This document shows positions 7,565-15,992 of a stretch of 64,000 nucleotides of DNA, in pieces. Made by a program: the position numbers and the translations under genes. Each line of letters starts with the position of its first letter. Position 1 is the first letter of the stretch. The DNA is taken from assembly GCA_002439095.1 (NCBI GenBank), contig DJOT01000010.1, positions 8,897 through 72,896 on the forward strand, written 5' to 3'. This DNA is from Bacteroidales bacterium UBA6431 (lineage in GTDB: Bacteria > Bacteroidota > Bacteroidia > Bacteroidales > UBA932). The notes beneath the pieces are model-generated. The model searched no databases and was not told where the DNA came from. It saw only the letters and a list, made by a program, of their open reading frames with translations.

Positions 7565-8443
7565 TCAATAATATAAATCATCTTTAGGGGCATCGGACAG
7601 CCTCCCGACCACAAAATAAGTGCTGACAGTACAGAGCAGCACGCCGACGACAAAGACGGCACCGGCAACAATGAGCAGAGAAGAGCGGCTCAGCACAGAA
7701 AAGAACTCCGGGAAAGACCGGTCCAGCGCATACAGGACAAGTGCAAGCACGGCCGTCGAGAGCACCGATGAGACCAGCCCCTGAATGAGGGCCGACTTGA
7801 GGAAAGGAGCTGTAATGAAAGAACGGGTCGCCCCTACCAATTTCATGGTATGGATTGTGAAACGTCTAGCATAAACGCTGAGTCTCACCATATTGTTGAC
7901 AAGAGCGAACGAGATGAACAGCAACACGGCGATAAGCACAGCGAACACGGCCGTTATTTTCGCGAGGTTGGCATCAAGAGCCTCTACCAGATTCTGCCTG
8001 CCGTCAACTTCATCCACAAGAGGCGATGCGGACAACCGCCCGATGACCTTCGAGAGACTGTCCGGCACGACATACTCCGCTTTGAGGGACACATCAGCAG
8101 AGACCGGCACAGGCGATGTCTCGAAAACGCTGAGAAAATCCTCTCCGAGCATCTTCTCCAACTCCTTCTCTCCCTCAGCTCGTGAGACTACCCTGACCGA
8201 CTTGACAAAAGGCATGGCCGATACGGAAGCGGCATAGTCATCCGCCTGATCTTCACCGACTTCCTGGTTGAAGACAACAGAAATCTTCATATTCTCCTTG
8301 AGATAGCGGGACACTCCGCCGACATTTACAGCCAGCAGAGTCGCAGCACCAACAAGCAGCAGCACCAAGCTTATACTTATGACACTGGACAGATAGGCGT
8401 TGATCAAGCGCCTGCGGAACAACTTGTTTTCCTTACCGGACAT
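7565..8443 (-). CDS. ftsX: Cell division protein FtsX (ABC-type permease)
   Basis: A 292-residue FtsX. A first membrane segment (LSSVISISLVLLLVGAATLL) is followed by a periplasmic domain of about 110 residues and then three membrane helices toward the C-terminus, the normal FtsX topology. With FtsE it forms the divisome complex that activates septal peptidoglycan hydrolases. ftsE is not nearby, which is common in this phylum. It starts its own transcript: a TAnnTTTG promoter lies at 8463-8470. It leads the DUF3098-uppP-lpxH run. Confidence 0.92.
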   Translation of the reverse strand: MSGKENKLFRRRLINAYLSSVISISLVLLLVGAATLLAVNVGGVSRYLKENMKISVVFNQEVGEDQADDYAASVSAMPFVKSVRVVSRAEGEKELEKMLGEDFLSVFETSPVPVSADVSLKAEYVVPDSLSKVIGRLSASPLVDEVDGRQNLVEALDANLAKITAVFAVLIAVLLFISFALVNNMVRLSVYARRFTIHTMKLVGATRSFITAPFLKSALIQGLVSSVLSTAVLALVLYALDRSFPEFFSVLSRSSLLIVAGAVFVVGVLLCTVSTYFVVGRLSDAPKDDLYY

Positions 8444-8462
8444 CCAAATTCGAATCTGGCGT

Positions 8463-8470
8463 CAAAGATA
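8463..8470 (-). promoter_or_regulatory. Promoter -7 element of ftsX
   Basis: Minus-strand TATCTTTG, 20 nt before the ftsX start. A TTTC-like -33 box sits 19 nt further upstream. It is divergent from the promoter at 8500-8507; only 29 nt separate the two -7 elements, so the polymerases cannot both occupy the region freely. Confidence 0.65.
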
Positions 8471-8499
8471 ATAAATATCGACTTATCGAGAAAAATTAT

Positions 8500-8507
8500 T
8501 ATCTTTG
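8500..8507 (+). promoter_or_regulatory. Promoter -7 element of the GT5-like gene
   Basis: TATCTTTG followed after 5 nt by the ATG at 8513. Transcription from this promoter would give a leaderless or almost leaderless mRNA. No clear -33 TTTG is seen. Confidence 0.6.
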
Positions 8508-8512
8508 TAACT

Positions 8513-9331
8513 ATGAGTGCGTTTAAGCAGAAGATACTGTTTGTCAACTCCGAGATATTCCCTTATCTTCCGGAGTCAGACATAGCAAACATAGGACGAT
8601 ACCTGCCTCAAGGCGTCCAGGACCGCAAGAGAGAGATCCGTTCATTCATGCCGCGTTTCGGCTGCATCAACGAGAGAAAGAACCAGCTTCATGAAGTGAT
8701 CAGGCTCTCCGGGATGAACATAATCATCGGAGATGTCGACAGACCGCTCATCATCAAGGTCGCGACCATCTCAACTTCGAGAATCCAGGTCTATTTCATT
8801 GACAACGAAGATTATTTCAAGCGCAAGCAGACATTCTACGATGCCGGCGGCAAGTTCTTCGAAGACAACGACGAGCGCGCCATCTTCTTTGCGCGCGGAG
8901 TCCTGGAGACTGTCAAGAAACTCCGTTGGGCCCCTGACATAATCCACTGCCAGGGGTGGATATCGCAACTGGTCCCGGTATATCTCAAGAAAGCTTACAA
9001 GGAAGATCCTATATTCTCGAACAGCAAAGTGGTCCTGTCCCTATACGACGACACCCCTCAGACGGATTTTTGCCCGACATTCGCTGACAAGGCCTGCTTC
9101 GGCGGAGTCAAAAAGGAAGACCTCAAACTGCTCGAAAAACCCGATGGCATAAATCTTGCTCGAACGGCCGCTCAGTACTCGGACGGAGTGATTTTGGGAG
9201 CCGCAGATGTGAAACCGGAACTTGTATCCTGGTGCAAGGAGCTCGGCCTTCCTGTCCTGCCATTCAACGCAGCCGCCCTCAACGACGGAAGTTACGTGGA
9301 CGAGTACTGCGGATTTTATGATGAGCTTTAA
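8513..9331 (+). CDS. Short glycogen/starch synthase-like protein (GT5 N-domain only)
   Basis: A 272-residue protein starting MSAFKQKILFVNSEIFPYL. It resembles the N-terminal (GT5) domain of glycogen/starch synthase: the segments LRWAPDIIHCQGWISQLVPVYLK and the surrounding Rossmann pattern are recognisable. It lacks the C-terminal GT1 domain needed for ADP-glucose binding in full enzymes (usually about 480 residues), so catalytic activity is doubtful. The same short form sits beside DUF4270 genes in other Bacteroidota, in my recollection. The next gene starts 1 nt after its stop, which suggests co-expression. Confidence 0.7.
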   Translation: MSAFKQKILFVNSEIFPYLPESDIANIGRYLPQGVQDRKREIRSFMPRFGCINERKNQLHEVIRLSGMNIIIGDVDRPLIIKVATISTSRIQVYFIDNEDYFKRKQTFYDAGGKFFEDNDERAIFFARGVLETVKKLRWAPDIIHCQGWISQLVPVYLKKAYKEDPIFSNSKVVLSLYDDTPQTDFCPTFADKACFGGVKKEDLKLLEKPDGINLARTAAQYSDGVILGAADVKPELVSWCKELGLPVLPFNAAALNDGSYVDEYCGFYDEL

Positions 9332-9332
9332 G

Positions 9333-10949
9333 ATGAAGACACGCATCCTCGCAGGCCTCGCCGCCCTGGCCGGCCTTGCCTCCTGCATAGACAGCAGCGA
9401 CAAGCTCGGCGGAGACCTCGTCCCTGCAGGGCAATTGTATAAATTTTATACGGTGGACACCCCGGTGCCGCAGATCTATGTACGCATGGCGGACAGCCTC
9501 TCGGGGCTGAGCAGTTCGAGAATCACAATCGGTGCCGTAAGGGACAGCGAATACGGGTTGAGCACAAGGAAAAGCGCGGTCGCCCTGATACCCCTCGCAA
9601 GCGAGATGGACTTCGGGCAAAACCCTGAATTCAAGAGTTTCCACTTCGCCGCAAGTCTCGACACGGTATCTGCCGGAGACCCTTCCCAGAAGAATATTCT
9701 CCAGAACATAAAGGTCTACGAGCTTGAAAGGCCCATGGACTACAAGAAAGACTTCGACTGCAACAAGCCGTTCCCGCACCTCGGAAAGAATGTGACCGCC
9801 GGCACTCCGGTCTTTGACGGCAGCGACTCCCTGTCTTTCAACTTCAATGAAGAATTCGGCAAAAAATACTTGACAATCACCAGCGAAGATCTTGAGGACA
9901 TTGACACCTACCTCAAGAAATTCCCAGGGATCCTGATAGAGACGGACACGCCGTCCGGAGAAGGCGGAAGAATTGACATGTTCGATCTCCAGCTTGACTA
10001 CGACAGCTCGTACGGCTACATCCAAGGCAACTACGCCAAGCTCTCTTTCTCCGCAGAATACGATGGAGAACGCCGTGACAGCTCGTTCCTGTTCTATTAC
10101 GGGGCCGACAAATTCTATGATCTGGACTCTCTGTTCTCCGCGTCATCTACAGGAAGTTTTCCTCAATACGCCCTGAACCTCACCTCTCAAGATACCGAAA
10201 GCAGTATCGGCTATGCCGAGAGCAACATCAAGATCGAAGGAGGTGGAGGACTGAAGCCTGTGATTTCAGCGAAAGAGTTGAAGCGGATGGCAGAAGAGGC
10301 TATTGCATCCAAAGGCGGCGACCCGAAAACTGCCGTCATCAACAAAGCCTCGCTCATATTCCCGTTCGAAGTGCCGTCAGACATCAACGAACTTGACCGC
10401 TGGCCGGACATACTCTCCCCTACCTGCAGGATTACCGAAGACGAGATAACCCGCTTCATGGGCTTGACAGATTCCGGCTCCAGCTACGAGGATCAAGGGG
10501 ACATCAACAGGTCGCTTCTTGAATACGCCCCTGATATCACATTCCATATCCAGGAACTCCTCAAAATCGACGAGGAGGACAGCGGCAACAAAAAGACTGA
10601 AAGGCTCGAAAAAGGGTTCTATGACATTTGGCTCCTGATAATGGCCAACGAGGTGATAACCACGACCACTTCCGGCTCGTCCGACATGAGCGAAATGTAC
10701 CAGTATCTGGCCTACCAGAGCTACTACAACGACATGTACGGCGGATACGGCAGCGGCTACTCCAACTATTACTCAAACTACTACAACTACGCCATGATGG
10801 CTGCCTATGCGAGCCAGTCCACCACAAGCACGAGTATCTCGACGCAGTTGGACAAGGACAGGTTCTATAGAGCCAAACTCAACGGGCCGAAGGCAGCAGA
10901 CGGCCGCGTCCCACATCTGGAACTGACATTTGCTATACCTGAAGAATAA
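9333..10949 (+). CDS. DUF4270-family lipoprotein
   Basis: A 538-residue lipoprotein. MKTRILAGLAALAGLASC is a clear type II signal with the lipobox Cys, so ATG 9333, one base after the previous stop, is preferred over in-frame ATGs at 9318 and 9321. The body fits DUF4270, a large Bacteroidota family of outer-membrane-associated lipoproteins of unknown function. Near the C-terminus is a Tyr/Gly/Ser-rich stretch (around 10730-10800) that may be disordered or aggregate-prone. It is followed by a terminator at 10970-10999. Confidence 0.82.
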   Translation: MKTRILAGLAALAGLASCIDSSDKLGGDLVPAGQLYKFYTVDTPVPQIYVRMADSLSGLSSSRITIGAVRDSEYGLSTRKSAVALIPLASEMDFGQNPEFKSFHFAASLDTVSAGDPSQKNILQNIKVYELERPMDYKKDFDCNKPFPHLGKNVTAGTPVFDGSDSLSFNFNEEFGKKYLTITSEDLEDIDTYLKKFPGILIETDTPSGEGGRIDMFDLQLDYDSSYGYIQGNYAKLSFSAEYDGERRDSSFLFYYGADKFYDLDSLFSASSTGSFPQYALNLTSQDTESSIGYAESNIKIEGGGGLKPVISAKELKRMAEEAIASKGGDPKTAVINKASLIFPFEVPSDINELDRWPDILSPTCRITEDEITRFMGLTDSGSSYEDQGDINRSLLEYAPDITFHIQELLKIDEEDSGNKKTERLEKGFYDIWLLIMANEVITTTTSGSSDMSEMYQYLAYQSYYNDMYGGYGSGYSNYYSNYYNYAMMAAYASQSTTSTSISTQLDKDRFYRAKLNGPKAADGRVPHLELTFAIPEE

Positions 10950-10969
10950 TCACCTGCAATAATAACGAT

Positions 10970-10999
10970 AAAAGGGCGGCTCGATAGGGCCACCCTTTT
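10970..10999. terminator. Bidirectional terminator between DUF4270 gene and acpP
   Basis: AAAGGGCGGC and GCCACCCTTT form a 10-bp stem with one mismatch and a short loop, followed by a T-run on the plus strand and preceded by A residues, so it can work in both directions. It lies between two convergent genes. Confidence 0.75.
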
Positions 11000-11021
11000 T
11001 GAATTTTGTCGGAGACAGAGA

Positions 11022-11273
11022 TTACTTGCTTACGTTGAGCTTCTCTGCAACCTTGTCGCACGCATCCTTTACAGTTGCGATTGTACTCGTTTCCTCATCA
11101 GGAATCTTGATGCCGAACACTTTCTCGAACTCCATGAGGAGCTCTACGGTGTCAAGAGAGTCAGCACCGAGATCATTGGTAAAATTAGCGGTCTCAGTGA
11201 CCTCTGAAGGCTCAACGCCAAGCTTGTCAACAATTATTGCCTTGACCTTCTCTACAATTTCTGGATAATCCAT
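11022..11273 (-). CDS. acpP: Acyl carrier protein
   Basis: An 83-residue acidic protein with the phosphopantetheine attachment motif GADSLDTVELLMEFE (Ser near residue 39). It carries growing acyl chains in fatty acid synthesis and feeds lipid A and phospholipid synthesis. It stands alone between a terminator (10970-10999) and its own promoter-like site (11325-11332). fabF, its frequent partner, is not in the window. Confidence 0.95.
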   Translation of the reverse strand: MDYPEIVEKVKAIIVDKLGVEPSEVTETANFTNDLGADSLDTVELLMEFEKVFGIKIPDEETSTIATVKDACDKVAEKLNVSK

Positions 11274-11324
11274 AACGTTAGATATTAAGTTTTATTAGTA
11301 CATCCTAACAAGCCAAAAGGCTTG

Positions 11325-11332
11325 CAAAGTAA
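11325..11332 (-). promoter_or_regulatory. Probable acpP promoter -7 element
   Basis: Minus-strand TTACTTTG differs from TAnnTTTG at one position and lies about 52 nt upstream of acpP. It sits just beyond the 3' end of pnuC. Confidence 0.4.
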
Positions 11333-11343
11333 CGTAAAAAATT

Positions 11344-12108
11344 TCAATTCTCCAAATTCCGGTTTCCGGCAGACTCCAAGGCAGCCCCGGAGCGGCTCAG
11401 ACGGAACCATATACGGAGACCGTTAAGAGAATTAAGGAGATAGAAACTGTACTTTATCAGATAAATCAGAGCATACGAGTCTGAAGAGCGTGACAGAGTC
11501 GCCGCCCACATGACAATGGAAGCGATATTTACACCTATCCAGAAAAACCACTGCTCCATGTATGCCATGGACATGAGCATCTGTCCCAGAATGTTGCACA
11601 TCATCGAAAGCGCATCCATCAGAATCGCGATCTTCAAGACATTGTCATGCGCCTGACCCGCACTTATATGAAGCAACAGAAAATATGACAGCACAAGGCC
11701 GGCCAAGAACACGGCACCATACATAATCCACTGCCTCGGGCTGAGACGCCGCGCCTGGACAGCCGCCCCGGATGAAGCCCCACGCCTCTTCCATTGGAAG
11801 AAACCGATGAACTGCATAGGCAAAAAGTACAGGACATGAAGTGCCGCATTGCCATACTTCCCTCCAAGAAAACACATGACCCCGTAAATCGTCACATCGA
11901 AAAGTCCGAAAAGGAAAGTCAGTATTTTGGCATTCGCAGAGCAGACAGTGCTCAACACACCCATAAGCGAGCCGAATGCAGCCACGACCAGCATGGCCTG
12001 TCCAGTCTGCGCATCCCTGAGTTTCAAAAGAGTCGCAGCAATCATCACAAGCGTCATCCCCACAAGGATGAACGCATTGAAGCACTTGTTAAAATCAACT
12101 TTCGCCAT
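11344..12108 (-). CDS. PnuC-family vitamin/nucleoside transporter
   Basis: A 254-residue protein with seven or so hydrophobic segments. Two PnuC hallmarks are visible: YFLPMQFIGFFQWKRR in the middle and QWFFWIGVNIASIVMW toward the C-terminus. PnuC proteins move nicotinamide riboside by facilitated diffusion; relatives carry thiamine (PnuT) or riboflavin (PnuX), and the substrate cannot be decided here. No thiamine or riboflavin riboswitch is visible upstream. It overlaps the 3' end of uvrC by 14 nt and is the last gene of the tlpA-uvrC-pnuC run. Confidence 0.8.
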   Translation of the reverse strand: MAKVDFNKCFNAFILVGMTLVMIAATLLKLRDAQTGQAMLVVAAFGSLMGVLSTVCSANAKILTFLFGLFDVTIYGVMCFLGGKYGNAALHVLYFLPMQFIGFFQWKRRGASSGAAVQARRLSPRQWIMYGAVFLAGLVLSYFLLLHISAGQAHDNVLKIAILMDALSMMCNILGQMLMSMAYMEQWFFWIGVNIASIVMWAATLSRSSDSYALIYLIKYSFYLLNSLNGLRIWFRLSRSGAALESAGNRNLEN

Positions 12109-13915
12109 TTTCTTCAGAAGATGTTTGATTATTGAGTTGCGCCTTTATCCGCACCGCAAGAGCCGGCCCGACCAGTGACGAAATCTCTTCAACAGGAGCG
12201 GCTGCAATCCGCGCGACACTGCCGAAATGCATCAGCAGCCTCTGCTCTGTCTGCTCACCGACTCCCCTGATTTCGCTCAAGGCGGAAGACAAAGCCGATT
12301 TGCTCCGCAGTGAACGGTGAAATGTGATACCAAAACGGTGAGCCTCATCCCGGACACGCTGCAGGAGTTTGAGGGCCTGAGAGTTCCGATCAAGGAACAG
12401 AGGATAAGGATCTCCAACGCGGATCACCTCCTCCAAACGCTTGGCAAGCCCTATGACTGTAAGTTTCTTCTCCAGACCGAGTTCGCAGATCGCCTGATAA
12501 GCGAAATCAAGCTGGCCTTTTCCGCCATCTATCACGACAAGCTGCGGCAAGTCATCGGGGGCCTCTTCACAGAGACGGGAATACCTGCGGTTGACGACTT
12601 CTTTCATCGAAGCATAGTCATTGGCTCCCACGACTGTCTTGATCTTGAACTTCCGGTAGTCTTTTTTTGAAGGTTCACCGCCCCTGAACACAACACAGGA
12701 CGCGACAGGGTTGGTCCCCTGAATATTGGAGTTGTCGAAGCACTCGATATGCTCCGGGAGTTCTGACATGCCTATAGCTTTGCGGAGCTCCTCCAGGACA
12801 GCGGCACGGAACTCATCAGGATTGGTATGCTCCCGCTGTCGCAGAGAATTGAAGCGGAACTCCCGGGAGTTCTTGTCGCTAAGCTCCAGAAGCGCCAGCT
12901 TGTCTCCGCGCACCGGAATCTTGAACGACACACCGTCAATGTCGACATCAGGAAGAAAAGGCACGATGACCTCCTTGCTGAGAGCCCCGAATTTCGACTC
13001 TATCTCGGCAATGAATGAGCTGAGCACGGAAGAGCGGTCCTCCTCTATGTTGAGTTTGAAGCCGAGGTTGAGAGACTGCACTATGGCGCCGCCCTTTATC
13101 CGGAGGAAGTTGCCAAAAGCCTCAAGCCCGTCAAAGACAAGAGAAAACACATCCACATCCCTATCGCCGGCAGCCGTGATGATGGATTTTGAGTAGTGGC
13201 TCTGGAGAGCATCAATCTTCTGCTTGTACAGAGCCGCTGTCTCGAAGTCCAACTCGTCCGAGGCACGGAGCATCCTTTCCTTATAGTCTTTGATGATGTC
13301 ACTTACCCCTCCGCTCAAAAGGCGTACGATTTCATTTATGTACCCGCCGTATTCTTCCTTTGAGATGGCCCCGATGCAGCAGCCCCGGCAACGGTGGATA
13401 TGGTAGTCCAAGCAAGGGCGGAACTTGTGGCGCAGCACCGCATCCGAAGTGATCGCAAGACGACAAGAACGTAAAGGGTATGCGGATTCAAAAAAATCCA
13501 GCAAAGTTCTGGCATGCATCACGGAACTGTACGGGCCAAAGTACCGGCTGCCGTTGCGCACAAGCCTCCTGGTGAGATACACCCTCGGAAATTCATCGTC
13601 CGTCACACAGATCCACGGGTAAGTTTTGGAATCCTTCAGGAGAATGTTGTACTTAGGCTTGTACTGCTTTATCAGATTGTTCTCAAGAAGGAGCGCATCC
13701 GCCTCGGAATCAACCACAGAATACTGGACATCAGCAATCTTGGAGACGAGCACCCTCGTCTTCAGCGTAAGCCGGTCCGGGCTGACAAAGTACTGCGCGA
13801 CCCTTTTGTTGAGGTCCTTTGCCTTACCTACATAAATCACAGTTCCCTCGGAGTTGTAGTATCTGTACACTCCGGGGGAATGTGGCAAAAGGCTTATTTT
13901 ATCCTTAACGTCCAA
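12095..13915 (-). CDS. uvrC: Excinuclease ABC subunit C
   Basis: A 606-residue UvrC. The N-terminal GIY-YIG nuclease is seen as SPGVYRYYNSEGTVIYVGKAKDLNKRV. A cysteine cluster follows (CLDYHIHRCRGCCIG), then the UVR motif that binds UvrB (LDFETAALYKQKIDAL), the RNase H-like 5'-nuclease domain and a C-terminal helix-hairpin-helix pair (IRGVGEQTEQRLL). It makes both incisions in nucleotide excision repair. It overlaps the preceding TlpA-like gene by 11 nt and pnuC by 14 nt. Confidence 0.97.
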   Translation of the reverse strand: MDVKDKISLLPHSPGVYRYYNSEGTVIYVGKAKDLNKRVAQYFVSPDRLTLKTRVLVSKIADVQYSVVDSEADALLLENNLIKQYKPKYNILLKDSKTYPWICVTDDEFPRVYLTRRLVRNGSRYFGPYSSVMHARTLLDFFESAYPLRSCRLAITSDAVLRHKFRPCLDYHIHRCRGCCIGAISKEEYGGYINEIVRLLSGGVSDIIKDYKERMLRASDELDFETAALYKQKIDALQSHYSKSIITAAGDRDVDVFSLVFDGLEAFGNFLRIKGGAIVQSLNLGFKLNIEEDRSSVLSSFIAEIESKFGALSKEVIVPFLPDVDIDGVSFKIPVRGDKLALLELSDKNSREFRFNSLRQREHTNPDEFRAAVLEELRKAIGMSELPEHIECFDNSNIQGTNPVASCVVFRGGEPSKKDYRKFKIKTVVGANDYASMKEVVNRRYSRLCEEAPDDLPQLVVIDGGKGQLDFAYQAICELGLEKKLTVIGLAKRLEEVIRVGDPYPLFLDRNSQALKLLQRVRDEAHRFGITFHRSLRSKSALSSALSEIRGVGEQTEQRLLMHFGSVARIAAAPVEEISSLVGPALAVRIKAQLNNQTSSEENGES

Positions 13916-14744
13916 GCGCTTCGGCTACGGCCTTCTCGATGTCTGCGCCTCTGAGGTCGCGCTTGATGATGGTTCCGTCAGGACCCACGAGCATGATATG
14001 AGGGATGCCCTGGATGCCGTAGATCTCGGTAGGAATCCTCTGCGCGTTGATGATCTGGCTCCAAACGACACCGTGCTCTGCCGCAGCAGCCTTGGTGTCA
14101 GCGGGGTCGTCCCATACAGCCACGCTGAGAACATCGAAATCGTCGCCGTGGTATTTGTTGTATACTGCGGCTATATTCGGAATCTCGCGCTTGCACGGGC
14201 CGCACCAGCTTGCCCAGAAATCAACGAGGACATACTTCCCTTTTCCGACATAATCAGAGAATTTGACCGTGCTCTTCTCCGGATCCTCAGGATCCTGGGT
14301 CACAGTGAAGTCCGTGAATTTGTTGCCAACTGCAGTGTTTTTCTTGGCATCCATCACAGACTTGTACTTGAGTATGGTGGAGTCCTGCGCGGCGGCACCT
14401 TTAAGCAGCCCGAGCGCCTCGACCTGCTGGTCCTCCTCAATCATGTTCCAGATGTCGGAAACCACAGCGACGGCGAGCTGACCTGAAGGATCCTTCTTGA
14501 GGATGTCGAACCTCTCGCTTACATACTTGTCCACAGACTCGTTGTAGAGCTTCTCGAGCGCTGAATCCTTCTGGTCGTCAGTGAGTGCGGAATCAGCCTG
14601 GATCTTCTCTGAAGAAGCCCTGTAATCTTCCATGAACTTCTCGTTGCCGGCCTTATAGTCGGCAAGTTTCTGCTCTTCAGAAACACTCTTGCAGCCGACT
14701 GCGGCAATCAGCAGAGCAGCTGCGGCAAACATTACTTTTTTCAT
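13905..14744 (-). CDS. TlpA/ResA-like thioredoxin-fold lipoprotein
   Basis: A 279-residue protein with a lipoprotein signal (MKKVMFAAAALLIAAVGC). About 110 residues of helical, charged sequence precede a thioredoxin-fold domain with the redox motif WASWCGPCKRE, then IPTEIYGIQGIPHIMLVGPDG with the conserved cis-Pro. Such proteins act as thiol-disulfide reductases on the periplasmic side of the envelope. ATG 14744 is chosen over a TTG two codons earlier. The gene follows the rpsC terminator and overlaps uvrC. Confidence 0.85.
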   Translation of the reverse strand: MKKVMFAAAALLIAAVGCKSVSEEQKLADYKAGNEKFMEDYRASSEKIQADSALTDDQKDSALEKLYNESVDKYVSERFDILKKDPSGQLAVAVVSDIWNMIEEDQQVEALGLLKGAAAQDSTILKYKSVMDAKKNTAVGNKFTDFTVTQDPEDPEKSTVKFSDYVGKGKYVLVDFWASWCGPCKREIPNIAAVYNKYHGDDFDVLSVAVWDDPADTKAAAAEHGVVWSQIINAQRIPTEIYGIQGIPHIMLVGPDGTIIKRDLRGADIEKAVAEALGR

Positions 14745-14760
14745 CGTCAATAATTTTAAA

Positions 14761-14783
14761 GCCGGTCCGCAACGCGAACCGGC
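14761..14783 (-). terminator. Hairpin terminator after rpsC
   Basis: GCCGGT/ACCGGC plus CGC/GCG, with one internal mismatch, form a GC-rich stem with a 3-nt loop directly downstream of rpsC, followed on the minus strand by TTTAAAATTATT. The U-tract is imperfect, so it may be leaky and also feed the TlpA-like gene. It marks the end of the S10-type transcript before the break in the cluster. Confidence 0.6.
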
Positions 14784-14810
14784 CGTAAATATAGTAATTT
14801 TATTTAAAAA

Positions 14811-15566
14811 TTACTTCTGATTGTTGTCCCTACGAGGGCGGCGGTCATCACGGCGGCCACGACGGTCGCGGTCACGTCCGCCACGGTTCTGGCCTGCGGC
14901 CTGTGCGTTGGCGGCAGAAAGGGCTGCAGGAGTAAGATCCTGCTTGCCATAACGCTCACCGTTGCAGATCCATACCTTGATTCCGAGAGCCCCGACCTTG
15001 GTATGAGCCACGGCAAGTGCGTAGTCGATGTCTGCACGGAATGTGTGGAGAGGCGTACGGCCTTCCTTGAACATCTCGTTGCGTGCCATTTCGGCTCCGC
15101 CGACACGTCCGCTGATCTGCACCTTGATGCCTTCGGCTCCAACCCTCATGGTGTTGGCTACAGCCATCTTGATGGCGCGGCGATATGACACACGGCCCTC
15201 AATCTGACGGGCGATGCTGTCTGCCACGATGTTGGCGTCAACCTCAGGACGCTTCACCTCGAAGATGTTGATCTGTACATCCTTGTTGGTGACTTTCTTG
15301 AGCTCTTCCTTGAGTTTGTCCACTTCGGTGCCGCCCTTGCCGATGATGAAGCCCGGCCTTGCGGCATAGATGGTGACAGTGATGAGCTTGAGAGTCCTCT
15401 CGATGATGATCCTGCTGAGGCTTGCCTTGGCAAGGCGCTTGCTGAGATACTTGCGGATCTCGTAGTCCTCTGCGATCTTCTCCGCGTAGTTACCACCACA
15501 CCAGTTAGAGTCCCAACCACGGGTGATACCGATTCTGTTGCTGATAGGATTTGTTTTCTGTCCCAT
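14811..15566 (-). CDS. rpsC: 30S ribosomal protein S3
   Basis: A 251-residue S3 starting MGQKTNPISNRIGITRGWDSNW, with the KH domain (PGFIIGKGGTEVDKLKEEL) and the C-terminal domain motif GRVGGAEMARNE. The last 30 residues are a basic Arg/Asp/Gly-rich tail (NRGGRDRDRRGRRDDRRPRR), probably disordered and RNA-binding. S3 lines the mRNA entry site. It ends the rplC-rpsC transcript; rplP, its usual neighbour, is about 10 kb downstream. Confidence 0.97.
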   Translation of the reverse strand: MGQKTNPISNRIGITRGWDSNWCGGNYAEKIAEDYEIRKYLSKRLAKASLSRIIIERTLKLITVTIYAARPGFIIGKGGTEVDKLKEELKKVTNKDVQINIFEVKRPEVDANIVADSIARQIEGRVSYRRAIKMAVANTMRVGAEGIKVQISGRVGGAEMARNEMFKEGRTPLHTFRADIDYALAVAHTKVGALGIKVWICNGERYGKQDLTPAALSAANAQAAGQNRGGRDRDRRGRRDDRRPRRDNNQK

Positions 15567-15567
15567 A

Positions 15568-15984
15568 TTACTTATTCTCCACTGGTTGTTTTACATCAAG
15601 GATGACGGTGACGTGGTTGGAACGCTTGCGGATGCGGCCCGCACGGCCCTGAGGGCACGGACGGATACGCTTCAGCATACGGCCGCCATCGACCATGATG
15701 GTCTTGACATACACATTGCCGTTGTCGAGCTCCTTGCTCTTGTCCGGATTCTTGGCTTCCCAGTTGGCGATGGCGCTGCGGAGAAGTTTCTCGAGACGGA
15801 CAGACGCCTCTCTCTTCGAGAATTTCAGAAGATCGAGAGCGTGGTTGACCTCAACCCCACGCACTGTGTCTGCGACAAGGCGCATCTTGCGTGGAGATGA
15901 AGGGACATCATTCAGTTTGGCAACTGACGTAACCTTCTTCGCCTCCTTGAGGCGCTCGGCCATAAGTCTTTTACGCTTTCCCAT
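15568..15984 (-). CDS. rplV: 50S ribosomal protein L22
   Basis: A 138-residue L22 with the core LNDVPSSPRKMRLVADTVRGVEVNHALDLL and the C-terminal beta-hairpin signature GRMLKRIRPCPQGRAGRIRKRSNHVTV. That hairpin lines the exit tunnel near the macrolide site. It has an N-terminal extension of about 20 residues before the conserved core. It is 8 nt from rpsS and 1 nt from rpsC. Confidence 0.96.
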   Translation of the reverse strand: MGKRKRLMAERLKEAKKVTSVAKLNDVPSSPRKMRLVADTVRGVEVNHALDLLKFSKREASVRLEKLLRSAIANWEAKNPDKSKELDNGNVYVKTIMVDGGRMLKRIRPCPQGRAGRIRKRSNHVTVILDVKQPVENK

Positions 15985-15992
15985 AATGATGA

